Shown: positions 23,529 through 31,998 of the stretch, piece by piece
Numbering within the stretch: position 1 is the first letter of the stretch
Layout of the letters: each line of letters starts with the position of its first letter
Source of the DNA: Actinoalloteichus hoggarensis
Lineage (GTDB): Bacteria > Actinomycetota > Actinomycetes > Mycobacteriales > Pseudonocardiaceae
Assembly: GCF_002234535.1 (NCBI RefSeq)
Contig: NZ_CP022521.1
Coordinates: forward strand, 1 to 64,000
DNA: 64,000 nucleotides
Reading direction: 5' to 3'
The notes under the pieces: model-generated
Databases searched by the model: none
What the model saw: only the letters and a program-made list of their open reading frames with translations
What the model was told of the DNA's origin: nothing
Position numbers and translations under genes: made by a program

Positions 23529-23609
23529 TGTGGACAAGTGGGGCCTTCTACCGGCGCTTGTGCCGAAATGCTCAAAGTTATCCACAGGAGTTGTCCCCAC
23601 TGGGGATGA
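23529..23609. promoter_or_regulatory. DnaA-box cluster between the rhomboid gene and crgA
   Basis: Contains a perfect TTGTCCACA on the minus strand (23529-23537), a perfect TTATCCACA on the plus strand (23578-23586), TTGTCCCCA (23591-23599) and an inverted TCATCCCCA (minus, 23601-23609). Two perfect boxes in 60 bp of otherwise GC-rich DNA is unlikely by chance. It could titrate DnaA or tie crgA expression to replication; neither is shown. Confidence 0.6.
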
Positions 23610-23675
23610 GTTACACGGCTGTGGTTCGACGACCCGGAGTGCACGCCCCAGTCGTGAGCGTCCTGATCTTCACCA

Positions 23676-23722
23676 GAGTGAGCGCGGCCCGGATGCATGT
23701 CGCATCCGGGCCGCGCTCACTC
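23676..23722. terminator. Perfect 21-bp hairpin, bidirectional terminator
   Basis: Two perfectly complementary 21-base arms (23676-23696 and 23702-23722) around a 5-base loop ATGTC, between convergent rhomboid (+) and crgA (-) genes. There is no U-run, as is common in actinomycete terminators. Confidence 0.8.
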
Positions 23723-23747
23723 TCAGTGCTCTTGGTGAGACCTTCGC

Positions 23748-24014
23748 TCAGCGCCACCGCATGGTCATCAGCAGACCGGTGATCATGAGTGCGAACCCGA
23801 TCGCGAAGTTCCACGCTCCCAGCTCGGCCATCAGCGGGATGCGATCCCCGGCGATGTAGTTGACGATCAGCCACAGGAGGCCGATCAGCATGATCCCGAG
23901 CATCACGGACACGTAGACCGGATGCGAAGGACCCGCCGCCTTCACCTTCACCGGCGTGCGCTTATCCTGCGGAACGGTGTAGACGTCCTTCTTACGGACC
24001 TTGGACTTCGGCAT
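23748..24014 (-). CDS. crgA: Cell division protein CrgA
   Basis: Small septation regulator of 88 residues. In Streptomyces it restrains FtsZ-ring formation; in mycobacteria it binds FtsZ, FtsQ, FtsI and Wag31. [19 protein letters not shown] is the typical basic N-terminus. Two membrane helices follow ([21 protein letters not shown] and the C-terminal [15 protein letters not shown]), separated by the conserved [14 protein letters not shown] loop. It lies next to the trpG-pknB region as in M. tuberculosis. Confidence 0.97.
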   Translation of the reverse strand: MPKSKVRKKDVYTVPQDKRTPVKVKAAGPSHPVYVSVMLGIMLIGLLWLIVNYIAGDRIPLMAELGAWNFAIGFALMITGLLMTMRWR

Positions 24015-24356
24015 CGTGTCCTCGCTGGCGTCGACCGGTGTTGCTCGTCGTCATCACGGAATGTGGCCGTCCAGTCTACGCCTGGTGATAAATCGCAAGG
24101 TGGACGCCTCGATCCCGCAATCACGTTAACGTAGTCGAGGCCTTCAGCGAAGGACAGGTGTACCCGTCGAGCATGTGGTGCCTGTGACGGCGACGATGTG
24201 CCGTCCGCATCGCAGGCCGGTTGATCCGCCCGCGAGGCCCGTGACGGCCCTGCGCAGTGCTACCGGTGTCTCTCGACAAACGGACACGATGACAACAGAC
24301 GTGTGTTTACGCTGCTGGTGCAGCGCCGCAGAAGTCGGAGTCCAGGAGGTTTCGTG
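24015..24356. other. Divergent promoter region between crgA and the sortase gene
   Basis: About 340 bases with no gene. It is less GC-rich around 24085-24140 (GTGATAAATCGC, CACGTTAACGTAG), which probably holds the crgA promoter. AGGAGG at 24344-24349 is the ribosome-binding site of the sortase gene. Confidence 0.45.
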
Positions 24357-26555
24357 GTGAGTGAGTTCCCGCCGGAGCGGGACGACTACGCCCCCCGCAC
24401 GCGCGCTCCGCAGACCACGCACGACGAGCCGCGCCGGGCTGCGCCGCGTCCCCACCGCGTCGCCGCGCCCGGTCGCAGGCACGCTGCCCGCGAAGGCCAG
24501 GACGATCAGCGTCCCGGCGGCGCAGCGGGAAGACATTCGACGTCGGGCACCTGGGAGGCGCCGAGCCCGCCGAAGCCGACGCGCCCGCGCCCGCCCGCGG
24601 AGGCACCTCGGGGGTACACCGAGGCCGAGCCTCGCCGTGTTCCCGAGGCCGAGCCTCGCCGTGTTCCCGAGGCCGAACCTCGCCGGGCCGCCGCGCGGCC
24701 GCCGCGCCGGGCTGCCCCCGAGGGCGCGCCGCCGTCCGAGAACGCGTTCCGACCGGAGACGGGCCGTCCTGCAGGCGGCGGTCGCCGACGCAGGCCCGAT
24801 CCGGATGAACAGCTCCCGCCGCGGCGCGCGCGCCGGGACCCGTCGGACGCCCCGAACGGCGCGGAGGCCCCGGCGACGGCCTTCTTCGCCGAGCCCGCCG
24901 AGCAGTCGTGGCCGCAGGCCGGGCGGCTGGATGCCCCCGATCCGCAGCCGGGGGTCCGGCGGGGTGAGACACCACGGCCGACCGCACCACCGCACGGCGA
25001 TGGCAGGCAGCCGCCGCCCCGTCGTCCCGTCGACCGTCCCATCGACGCGCCTACCGGCAGGCGGGCCCGTCCGCAGCAGCCCGCGCCGTCGGGATCGGAG
25101 GCGGCCGCTCGGCCGCGTCGGCACGCGGAGAACCGTGACGAACAGGCGCACTCGGATTCGTGGCCGGGCTCGTCGGCGCTGATAGGCGGAGTGCTTCCGG
25201 TGCCGGGCGCGGAGGAGCCGCCGGGCATGCCGCCCGTTCCGGGCGCGGGGCCGCAGCCGACGGCGGGCCTCGGAGAACCGGGGCAGGGAGGCAGGCCCGC
25301 ACCGCCGAACCTCTCGACGCGATCGAACCCTGCCTTCCCCCCGCCGCCCCCGCCGCAGCAGCCGGTCCGACAGGACACGGGTCTGGAGTCGAGGCTGGGC
25401 TCCCGGCTCGACGGTGATCTCGACGACGCAGGCGACGCCGGGCCTCGTTCGCTGCTGGACCCGGACGCCGGGATGCCGACCCGACAGATCCCGCAGGTGG
25501 CCCGCCAGGCGGGCCCGCCCGTGCAGACGGCCGGGCGGGGACAGCCCGCCGAACCTGTCACGGAGCTGATCGCCCCCGTGGCGGACGAGGATGTCGACGA
25601 TTACTACGAGGACGAGTACGACGATCGCCACGTAGACCGGGATGACCACCGCGACGGCGATCTCGATGACGGTCCGGCCGACGAGGAGCACGAGGCGGCT
25701 GCGCGGTCGGAGCGTCGTCGGCCGAAGAAGCAGGCGCCCGCGCGGAAGAAGGACAGCGCCGGGCGGATACTCGCGCGCTCCGGCGGCGAGTTGATGCTGA
25801 CCGCGGGCTTCGTGGTGCTGCTCTTCGTCTTCTACGAGCTCTTCGTGACCGGCTGGTTCACATCGGCGCGGCAGGCACAGGCCGACTCGCGGATGGAAGA
25901 GCAGTGGCAGGCGGGTGAGAACGAGCGCGAGGCGGGATTCGAGCCGATGGAGGGCGAGGCGTTCGCCCGCATCTTCGTGCCCAAGTTCGGTCCCGACTAC
26001 CGATACAGCATCGTGGAGGGCACCAGCGACGAGCACCTCGAGGTCGGCCCCGGCCACTACGTCGACACCGCCATGCCGGGAGAGCGGGGCAACTTCGCCG
26101 TCGCCGGGCATCGAGTCGGCTGGGACTCCCCGTTCAACAACCTCGACCTGCTCGAAAGCTGCGACGCCATCGTCATCGAGGGCGCCACGGAGTGGTTCGT
26201 GTACCGCGTGCTGCCCATGGAGAACGAGATCGCGGACTGGGAGACCACGCGGGCGAACAGGCCGGAGTGCACCGACGTCCCGTCGCTGGTGGACCCCACG
26301 GTCGAGGGCGGCGGCGTCTATGGGAACACTCCCGGACAGCAGATCGTCGCCCCGAGTCAGGGTGAGGTCATCCTCCCGGTGCCGAGCAACCCCGGTGCTG
26401 AGGTGGACGAGGCGGATCAGCGCGCGCTGATCACGCTGACCACCTGCCATCCGAGGTTCTCGGCACGGGAGCGGATGATCATTCATGGTCTGTTGACCGC
26501 GCAGTATCCGAAGGACGGGGAAGGAGCTCAGCTTCCGCCTGAGCTCAGCCAGTGA
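24357..26555 (+). CDS. srtE: Class E sortase with long disordered N-terminal region
   Basis: Class E sortases attach or cross-link surface proteins in high-GC Gram-positives. The protein has 732 residues, about three times the usual size. Residues 1-475 are disordered, rich in Pro, Arg, Glu and Ala, and include an 8-residue repeat EAEPRRVP. A single helix, LMLTAGFVVLLFVFYELFV, lies around 478-500. The catalytic domain follows, with His585 in VAGHRVGW and Cys697 in TLTTCHPRFSARER, the class E TLTTC signature with the active-site Arg after it. GTG 24357 has AGGAGG 7 bases upstream; GTG 24354 would be too close. Confidence 0.9.
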   Translation: MSEFPPERDDYAPRTRAPQTTHDEPRRAAPRPHRVAAPGRRHAAREGQDDQRPGGAAGRHSTSGTWEAPSPPKPTRPRPPAEAPRGYTEAEPRRVPEAEPRRVPEAEPRRAAARPPRRAAPEGAPPSENAFRPETGRPAGGGRRRRPDPDEQLPPRRARRDPSDAPNGAEAPATAFFAEPAEQSWPQAGRLDAPDPQPGVRRGETPRPTAPPHGDGRQPPPRRPVDRPIDAPTGRRARPQQPAPSGSEAAARPRRHAENRDEQAHSDSWPGSSALIGGVLPVPGAEEPPGMPPVPGAGPQPTAGLGEPGQGGRPAPPNLSTRSNPAFPPPPPPQQPVRQDTGLESRLGSRLDGDLDDAGDAGPRSLLDPDAGMPTRQIPQVARQAGPPVQTAGRGQPAEPVTELIAPVADEDVDDYYEDEYDDRHVDRDDHRDGDLDDGPADEEHEAAARSERRRPKKQAPARKKDSAGRILARSGGELMLTAGFVVLLFVFYELFVTGWFTSARQAQADSRMEEQWQAGENEREAGFEPMEGEAFARIFVPKFGPDYRYSIVEGTSDEHLEVGPGHYVDTAMPGERGNFAVAGHRVGWDSPFNNLDLLESCDAIVIEGATEWFVYRVLPMENEIADWETTRANRPECTDVPSLVDPTVEGGGVYGNTPGQQIVAPSQGEVILPVPSNPGAEVDEADQRALITLTTCHPRFSARERMIIHGLLTAQYPKDGEGAQLPPELSQ
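24621..24692 (+). repeat. 24-bp tandem repeat in the sortase N-terminal region
   Basis: Three copies starting at 24621, 24645 and 24669, in frame, encoding EAEPRRVP twice and a diverged third copy (EAEPRRAA). Confidence 0.85.
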
Positions 26556-26582
26556 TCAGCGACGAGAGTAAGCGGGGACGAC

Positions 26583-26759
26583 GTGTACGGCTGGATCTGG
26601 CGGCACCTGCCGGGACCACTCGTGGTCAAGATCATCCAGGCCTTGGTGCTGTTCGCCATCGTGGTCTCGGTGTTGCTGTTCATCGTGTTCCCCCTGGTGG
26701 CGCCGATGCTGCCGTGGAACAACGTGGATCTGCCCACCGACTCGAACACGGTGGGCTGA
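26583..26759 (+). CDS. Small conserved membrane protein after sortase
   Basis: A 58-residue protein starting GTG 26583, with GGGGA upstream (about 26573-26577). It reads MYGWIWRHLPGPL, then one hydrophobic helix (ALVLFAIVVSVLLFIVFPLVA) and a short tail, WNNVDLPTDSNTVG. It lies 27 bases after the sortase stop and probably shares its transcript. Similar small proteins occur at this position in other actinomycetes, from memory; no function is known. Confidence 0.78.
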   Translation: MYGWIWRHLPGPLVVKIIQALVLFAIVVSVLLFIVFPLVAPMLPWNNVDLPTDSNTVG

Positions 26760-26839
26760 TCACGGCACGGCAGCCGTAGCGACCAGCGGAGGTCTGGTGA
26801 GCACTCGGATCGGGCTTGACGCTCGACTATCCTGACCAA

Positions 26840-27481
26840 GTGCGCATCCTGGTCGTCGACAACTACGACAGCTTCGTCTTCAACCTGGTCCAGTATCTCG
26901 CCCAGTTGGACGTCGAGGTGGTGGTCAGGCGCAACGACGTCGTCGAGCCCGCCGACCTGGACACGGTCGGCGGGGTGCTCGTCAGCCCCGGCCCGAGCAC
27001 CCCGGAGCGAGCCGGACGAAGCATCGAGATCATCCGGCAATGCGCCGCGCGAGAACTGCCGGTGCTCGGCGTCTGCCTCGGCCACCAGGCGATCGCCGCG
27101 GCCTGGGGCGGGGTCGTCGAGCGTGCCCCCGAACTGCTGCACGGCAAGACCAGTGAGGTCGAGCACACCGGGGTCGGCGTGCTCAGCGGGCTGCCGAATC
27201 CGTTCACCGCGACCCGCTACCACTCGCTCACCGTCCGCCCGGACACCGTGCCCGCCGACTTCGAGGTGACCGGACGCACGGCGTCGGGTGTCGTGATGGC
27301 CGTCCGGCATCGGGAGCTGCCCATCGAGGGCGTCCAGTTCCATCCGGAGTCGGTGCTCACCGAGGGCGGGCACCGGATGCTGGCCAACTGGCTGGCAGGC
27401 TGCGGCCACGTGGTCCCGGAGGCGCTGGTCGACGAGCTGGAGCGGGGTGCACGCCGGATCGCGGCGGCGGCACACATCTGA
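26840..27481 (+). CDS. trpG: Anthranilate / aminodeoxychorismate synthase component II (glutamine amidotransferase)
   Basis: Class I glutamine amidotransferase that supplies ammonia to a chorismate-using partner for tryptophan or folate synthesis. The 213-residue protein starts at GTG 26840 (MRILVVDNYDSFVFNLVQYL). The catalytic triad is visible: Cys79 in GVCLGHQ, then His168 and Glu170 in FHPES. It lies between the sortase and pknB, the position of Rv0013 (trpG/pabA) in mycobacteria. No component I gene is nearby, so it may serve both pathways. Confidence 0.93.
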   Translation: MRILVVDNYDSFVFNLVQYLAQLDVEVVVRRNDVVEPADLDTVGGVLVSPGPSTPERAGRSIEIIRQCAARELPVLGVCLGHQAIAAAWGGVVERAPELLHGKTSEVEHTGVGVLSGLPNPFTATRYHSLTVRPDTVPADFEVTGRTASGVVMAVRHRELPIEGVQFHPESVLTEGGHRMLANWLAGCGHVVPEALVDELERGARRIAAAAHI

Positions 27482-27505
27482 CTCCTGCGCGGGCGTCGCG
27501 ATGCG

Positions 27506-27775
27506 TCACCCGGTCCGCGGTGCGTGACCCCTCGGCCGGGGCAGCGGGACGGCTCGCGCTCTGATCCGGGCCTGGAGTCGGGCGACGGCGCCACGCAGGG
27601 CGATCGCGAGCGTCTGCACCGAGTCCGGATCGAGGACCAGGACGTCGGTCTCCGGCGAACTCAGCTCGATCCGATCCTCCACGACGCGCACCGCGACCCG
27701 GCACAGCCTGCCCTGCGCATCCCGGCAGAGCACGTCGGGCAGCGTCTCCTCGCTCGACGGGACCTCTGCTGTCAT
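27506..27775 (-). CDS. Small hypothetical protein
   Basis: An 89-residue protein with start ATG at 27775 and GGAGGTGTGTGCG just upstream on the minus strand. The body DVLCRDAQGRLCRVAVRVVEDRIELSSPE, then VLVLDPDSVQTLAIALRGAVARLQ, predicts a small sheet followed by a helix, and the end is Arg/Pro-rich. It resembles in plan the protein at 51311-51679 (short beta part, then an amphipathic helix), but I do not recognise a family. Confidence 0.6.
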   Translation of the reverse strand: MTAEVPSSEETLPDVLCRDAQGRLCRVAVRVVEDRIELSSPETDVLVLDPDSVQTLAIALRGAVARLQARIRARAVPLPRPRGHAPRTG

Positions 27776-27876
27776 CGCACACACCTCCTCCGCCAACGCC
27801 GGAACCGCGTGTCGGCCCGGTCGTGCCAGCGTGGGGCGGGGATCTCCCGGTCGCAACAGGAGGCGTCGCGGTGGAG

Positions 27877-28281
27877 TCAGGGCGCCGGGAGAGAGGCCTG
27901 CCAGGCCATTCGCAGCGGATGGGTGTCGTAGACGATCCGCAGCTCGGCGATCCGACCGTCGTCGGCGAGCGTGAGGACGTCGACACAGTCGAAGGCGGTG
28001 GCCGTGTCGTCGGGCAGCCGCCAGTCGTAGCGGAAGCGCACGGCCGCGCACCGAGGATCGTCGACGGAGAGGTAGACGTCGATCGGCGTTATCACCGATC
28101 GCGCGGTGGTGGCGGCGAGTTCCGGATAGAACTCGCGTGCCGGGATCATCCCGTTCATCGGTGAGCGGACCACCCCGTCATCGGTGAACAGCTCGAGCAC
28201 GCCCGTCACGTCGCCGTCGGCGAGCAGTCGCAGATACCGATCGATGGTCCGCCGCGCCTGTTCCTCCGCCGTGGACACCAT
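27877..28281 (-). CDS. SnoaL-like / NTF2-fold protein
   Basis: A 134-residue protein of the nuclear transport factor 2 fold. The opening EEQARRTIDRYLRLLADGDVTGVLELFTDDGVV is the family's helical start and cone opening. RFRYDWRLPDDTATAFDCVDVLTLADDGRIAELRIVYD is the sheet with the conserved closing strand. Members are isomerases, cyclases, dehydratases or ligand binders, so no reaction is assigned. It is a separate unit downstream of pknB, on the same strand. Confidence 0.85.
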   Translation of the reverse strand: MVSTAEEQARRTIDRYLRLLADGDVTGVLELFTDDGVVRSPMNGMIPAREFYPELAATTARSVITPIDVYLSVDDPRCAAVRFRYDWRLPDDTATAFDCVDVLTLADDGRIAELRIVYDTHPLRMAWQASLPAP

Positions 28282-28441
28282 GACAGGACAGCGTACTGGG
28301 ACCGATGTCGATTCCGTGTCCAGGCCCAGGACATCGCAGGCGCCGACGTAACGCCCGATCCGATGCCCTGGGCGGGCGACATCCTCCCCGCCGTGAGGAT
28401 CAGACCGGGTCGATCACGTCATCTCGGCCCGGACGAATAGA

Positions 28442-30409
28442 TCACGGCGGGTCGAAGGACGGCTCACCGCCGGTCAGTCGGCCGACGCTGACGGTCACCG
28501 AGGCGTTCATCCCGAGCGGATCGCCGGTGCTCACCGACTGGTCCACGACGCGGCCGATCTGCTGGATGTCCTCCACGCCCGCCGTCTGCTGCGTGAACGT
28601 GCCGTCCCAGCCCAACTGCCGCAGCCGGTTCTCGGCATCCTCGGGGTCGAGCATGCTCAGGTCGGGCATCGAGATCTGGTTCCCCCGGGACACCTGGAGG
28701 GTGATGGTCGTCCCCGGCGGGACCGAGGAACCCGCGGCGATGTTCTGCATCAGCACCTCGCCGGCCTCCTCCACGCCGTCGACGTCCTCGCGGTTCACGG
28801 TCAAGCCGGCGTTCTCCAGGTTCCCCGCCGCGACGTCGTACTGCTGGCCGACCGCGTTGATCACCTGCACCTGCGCGGCGGCCTCGCCGAGGATGATCTG
28901 GATGCTGGTCTCGGCATCCACCTCCTCGCCCGGCGAGGGGTCCTGACCGACGACGCGGCCGACGAGGTTCTCGTCGTCGACCTCCTCGCTTCCGTAGCTC
29001 GGGTTGAGCAGCAGTCCGACCGCGCGAAGCTCACCGGCCGCCTCCTCGGCCGACAGGCCCGCCAGATCCGGCACCGTCGCGGTGCCCGGCCCGAGACCCA
29101 ACGAGATCGTGACAGCCGTGTCCGCCTCCACCGACGTTCCCGCGGGCGGATCGGTGGCCATGACGGTGCCCACCTCCTCGGCGGTCGACTCCTGTCCGTC
29201 GCCGATGTTGATCCGCAGGCCTGCCTCGGTCAGGGCGCTCCTGGCGTCCTCCTCGCTCAGTCCGATGAGGTCGGGGACGTCGATCCTCTCGGTGACGGGC
29301 GCCTCGTCCGATCCGGAGTCGAAGAACCCGCTGCTGGTCAGGTAGGCGGCCAGCGCGATGATCCCGACGCACAGCACGGTGATGAGGGCGGCGACCAAGC
29401 CCTTCCGCCTGCGGGCGCGACGCTCCTCCTCCTCGTCCTCGAGGTCGTCGTAATCCTCGTCGACGGGGGCGGGCGGGCGACGACGCCTGCCCGAAGCGGG
29501 CGAGTCCTCCGGCCCGCCGAGCATCGTGGTGCGTTCCTCGTCGGTCATCACCATGGGCGCGTTCGGCCGCTGCCCGGACAGCACCCGCACCAGATCGGCA
29601 CGCATCTCCGCGGCCGACTGGTACCGGTTGGCCGGGTTCTTGCTCATCGCCTTGAGGATGATCGCGTCCAGGGCGGGGGAGATCTGATCGTTCACCTCGG
29701 ACGGGCGCCGAGGGTCCTCCCGCACGTGCTGGTAGGCGACGGCGACCGGCGAGTCCCCGGTGAACGGCGGCTCGCCGGTGAGCAGCTCGAAGAGCACGCA
29801 CCCGGCAGCGTAGACGTCGCTTCGGGCGTCGACGGCCTCGCCGCGAGCCTGCTCCGGCGACAGATACTGCGCGGTCCCGATCACCGCGGCGGTCTGCGTG
29901 ACCGCGGCCTGCCCGTCGTGCAGCGCACGGGCGATGCCGAAGTCCATCACCTTCACGGCGCCGGACTTGGTGATCATGATGTTCGCGGGCTTGACGTCCC
30001 GGTGGATGATGCCGTGCCGGTGGCTGAAGTCGAGCGCCGCGCTGGCGTCGGCCATGATCTCCATCGCGCGGCGACCGGTGAGCGGGCCGTCGCCCTTCAC
30101 CATGTCCCGCAGCGTCCGGCCGTCGACGTACTCCATGACGATGTAGGGCAGCGGGCCGTGCTCGGTGTCGGTCTCACCGGTGTCGTAGACCGCGACGATC
30201 GCCGGGTGGTTCAACGCCGCCGCGTTCTGCGCCTCCCGACGGAAACGCAGCTGGAAGGTGGGATCTCTGGCGAGGTCGGCGCGCAGCACCTTGACGGCCA
30301 CATCGCGGCTGAGTCGGACGTCCCTGCCCATATGGACCTCGGACATGCCGCCATAACCGAGTGTGTCACCCAGTTCATAGCGGTTGGAGAGCAGTCGGTG
30401 CGTGCTCAT
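28442..30409 (-). CDS. pknB: Ser/Thr protein kinase PknB with four PASTA domains
   Basis: Essential-type membrane kinase that controls cell-wall synthesis and division. The kinase domain (about 1-275) has the glycine loop GYGGMSEVHMGRD, Lys in VAVKVL, HRDVKPANIM, DFGIAR and the phosphorylated activation loop TQTAAVIGTAQYLSPEQ. An Arg-rich juxtamembrane stretch precedes one helix, LVAALITVLCVGIIALAAYL. Four extracellular PASTA repeats follow, starting near VPDLIGLSEEDA, VPDLAGLSAEEA, VINAVGQQYDVA and MPDLSMLDPEDA. PASTA domains bind muropeptides or lipid II. It is the last gene of the fhaA-to-pknB operon, 101 bases after pknA. Confidence 0.97.
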   Translation of the reverse strand: MSTHRLLSNRYELGDTLGYGGMSEVHMGRDVRLSRDVAVKVLRADLARDPTFQLRFRREAQNAAALNHPAIVAVYDTGETDTEHGPLPYIVMEYVDGRTLRDMVKGDGPLTGRRAMEIMADASAALDFSHRHGIIHRDVKPANIMITKSGAVKVMDFGIARALHDGQAAVTQTAAVIGTAQYLSPEQARGEAVDARSDVYAAGCVLFELLTGEPPFTGDSPVAVAYQHVREDPRRPSEVNDQISPALDAIILKAMSKNPANRYQSAAEMRADLVRVLSGQRPNAPMVMTDEERTTMLGGPEDSPASGRRRRPPAPVDEDYDDLEDEEEERRARRRKGLVAALITVLCVGIIALAAYLTSSGFFDSGSDEAPVTERIDVPDLIGLSEEDARSALTEAGLRINIGDGQESTAEEVGTVMATDPPAGTSVEADTAVTISLGLGPGTATVPDLAGLSAEEAAGELRAVGLLLNPSYGSEEVDDENLVGRVVGQDPSPGEEVDAETSIQIILGEAAAQVQVINAVGQQYDVAAGNLENAGLTVNREDVDGVEEAGEVLMQNIAAGSSVPPGTTITLQVSRGNQISMPDLSMLDPEDAENRLRQLGWDGTFTQQTAGVEDIQQIGRVVDQSVSTGDPLGMNASVTVSVGRLTGGEPSFDPP

Positions 30410-30510
30410 TACTGCGTCGTCCCGATCCTCGATAACGGTCGTCTCATCATGCCGGGTTGCCCGGCTCGATGCCGAGTCTGTCTAGCCAGTCTCCTCGGTG
30501 GTACATCGGA

Positions 30511-31995
30511 TCACGCACCTCCAGGGCTACACCGCACGGTGATCTCGGTCCCGGGTGGCAGCCGACCACTCGGTTCGACGGACGTCACCAGGCAGGTCCG
30601 CGGGGATTCCACGGCCTCGCCGTCCACCGACGACAAGGTCGTCCGCATCCTAAGCTCGGCCAGCCGCACCTCGACCTGCTCGGCGGGCATGTCCTCGAAG
30701 TCGCTCGGCGTGATCTCGACGAGATCCAAGTCCTCGACCGCCGGTTCCCGAGGCGATCGCAGGTCGTCCGGCGAAGGCACGGACGGTAAGACGTCCTGCC
30801 CGGAGACGATCGGGCCGGTGTCCGACGTATCGCCCTGAGCACTCGGCGCGGCGCGGGCACGACCGTCCTCCAACATCGCGCTCACCCCCCACACGGTCAG
30901 GGCGGCGATGGCGACGATCAGGATCGCGATGACCACCCAGAGCATCGCGCCGCCCCGCCGTCGCCGCGGCATCGGGCGCGGATGGTGATAGCCGATCGGC
31001 GGCGGGCCCATCGGCACCCCGCCGTGACCCGCGTGCGGGGGCAGGTTCGGCCCGGCCTGCGCGGGCATCATCATGTTGCCGGTGTGCACGCGGGGAAGGT
31101 TCCCGGTCACGGGCCCGGTCTGGAGCGCCATCGCGAGGCCGGACGGCGGCGGCAGAGGATGTCCGGCCCGAACCGCCGACACGGCCGCGGCGAACTCGCC
31201 CCCGGTCCGATAACGCCGCCGCGGGTCCTTGACCAGGGTGTTCTCGATGAGGGTGCGGGCGCCGATCGGCACGTCAGGCGGGAGCGGCGGCACGTTCTCC
31301 CTGATGTGCATCATGGCGACGGTGACCGCGTTGTCCGAGACGAACGGTCGATGGCCCATCAGACACTCATAGCCGACGACCGCCAGGGAGTACACGTCGC
31401 TCGCAGGCTCTGCCTCGCCGCCCAACGCCTGTTCCGGCGCGATGTAGTGAGCGGTGCCCATGACCATTCCGGAACGGGTGACCGGTGCGGCGTCGGCGGC
31501 CTTCGCGATGCCGAAATCGGTGAGCTTCACCTTGCCGTTCGGCGTCACCATGATGTTGCCCGGCTTGACGTCCCGGTGGACGTAGCCGCGTTCATGGGCG
31601 GCCTGGAGTGCCTGGCCTGCCTGCTCCAACATGTCCAACGCCCGATCGGCGTTGAGCCTGCCCTGGTTCGCGAGGATCGCGGCGAGCGGGTCGCCCTCGA
31701 CCAGCTCCATCACCAGGTACGCGGTGTCCTCGGGGCCGTCCGGCACCGCGGCGGTCTCACCGTAATCGTGGATCGCCGCGATGTTCGGATGGTTCAGCGA
31801 GGCCGTGGTGCGGGCCTCGGTGCGGAATCGATGCAGGAACTCGGCGTTGCCGCAGAGCTCCGGCTTGAGCACCTTGACCGCGACCTTACGGTCCAGACGG
31901 GTGTCCGCCGCCTCCCAGACCTCGCCCATGCCGCCGACCGCGATCCGCCTGCCGAGTCGGTAGCGGTCCGCGAGGAGCTGCCCGGACGTGAGCAC
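30511..31995 (-). CDS. pknA: Ser/Thr protein kinase PknA
   Basis: Partner kinase of PknB, targeting division and cell-shape proteins. The 494-residue protein starts at GTG 31995, three bases after the pbpA stop. Kinase motifs: [37 protein letters not shown] and [13 protein letters not shown] Pro/Met/Gly/His-rich linker leads to a helix, [21 protein letters not shown]. The outside part of about 110 residues ends [38 protein letters not shown], which looks like a single degenerate PASTA domain. Mycobacterial PknA lacks PASTA domains, so this is a lineage feature. Confidence 0.95.
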   Translation of the reverse strand: MLTSGQLLADRYRLGRRIAVGGMGEVWEAADTRLDRKVAVKVLKPELCGNAEFLHRFRTEARTTASLNHPNIAAIHDYGETAAVPDGPEDTAYLVMELVEGDPLAAILANQGRLNADRALDMLEQAGQALQAAHERGYVHRDVKPGNIMVTPNGKVKLTDFGIAKAADAAPVTRSGMVMGTAHYIAPEQALGGEAEPASDVYSLAVVGYECLMGHRPFVSDNAVTVAMMHIRENVPPLPPDVPIGARTLIENTLVKDPRRRYRTGGEFAAAVSAVRAGHPLPPPSGLAMALQTGPVTGNLPRVHTGNMMMPAQAGPNLPPHAGHGGVPMGPPPIGYHHPRPMPRRRRGGAMLWVVIAILIVAIAALTVWGVSAMLEDGRARAAPSAQGDTSDTGPIVSGQDVLPSVPSPDDLRSPREPAVEDLDLVEITPSDFEDMPAEQVEVRLAELRMRTTLSSVDGEAVESPRTCLVTSVEPSGRLPPGTEITVRCSPGGA

Positions 31996-31998
31996 GGC

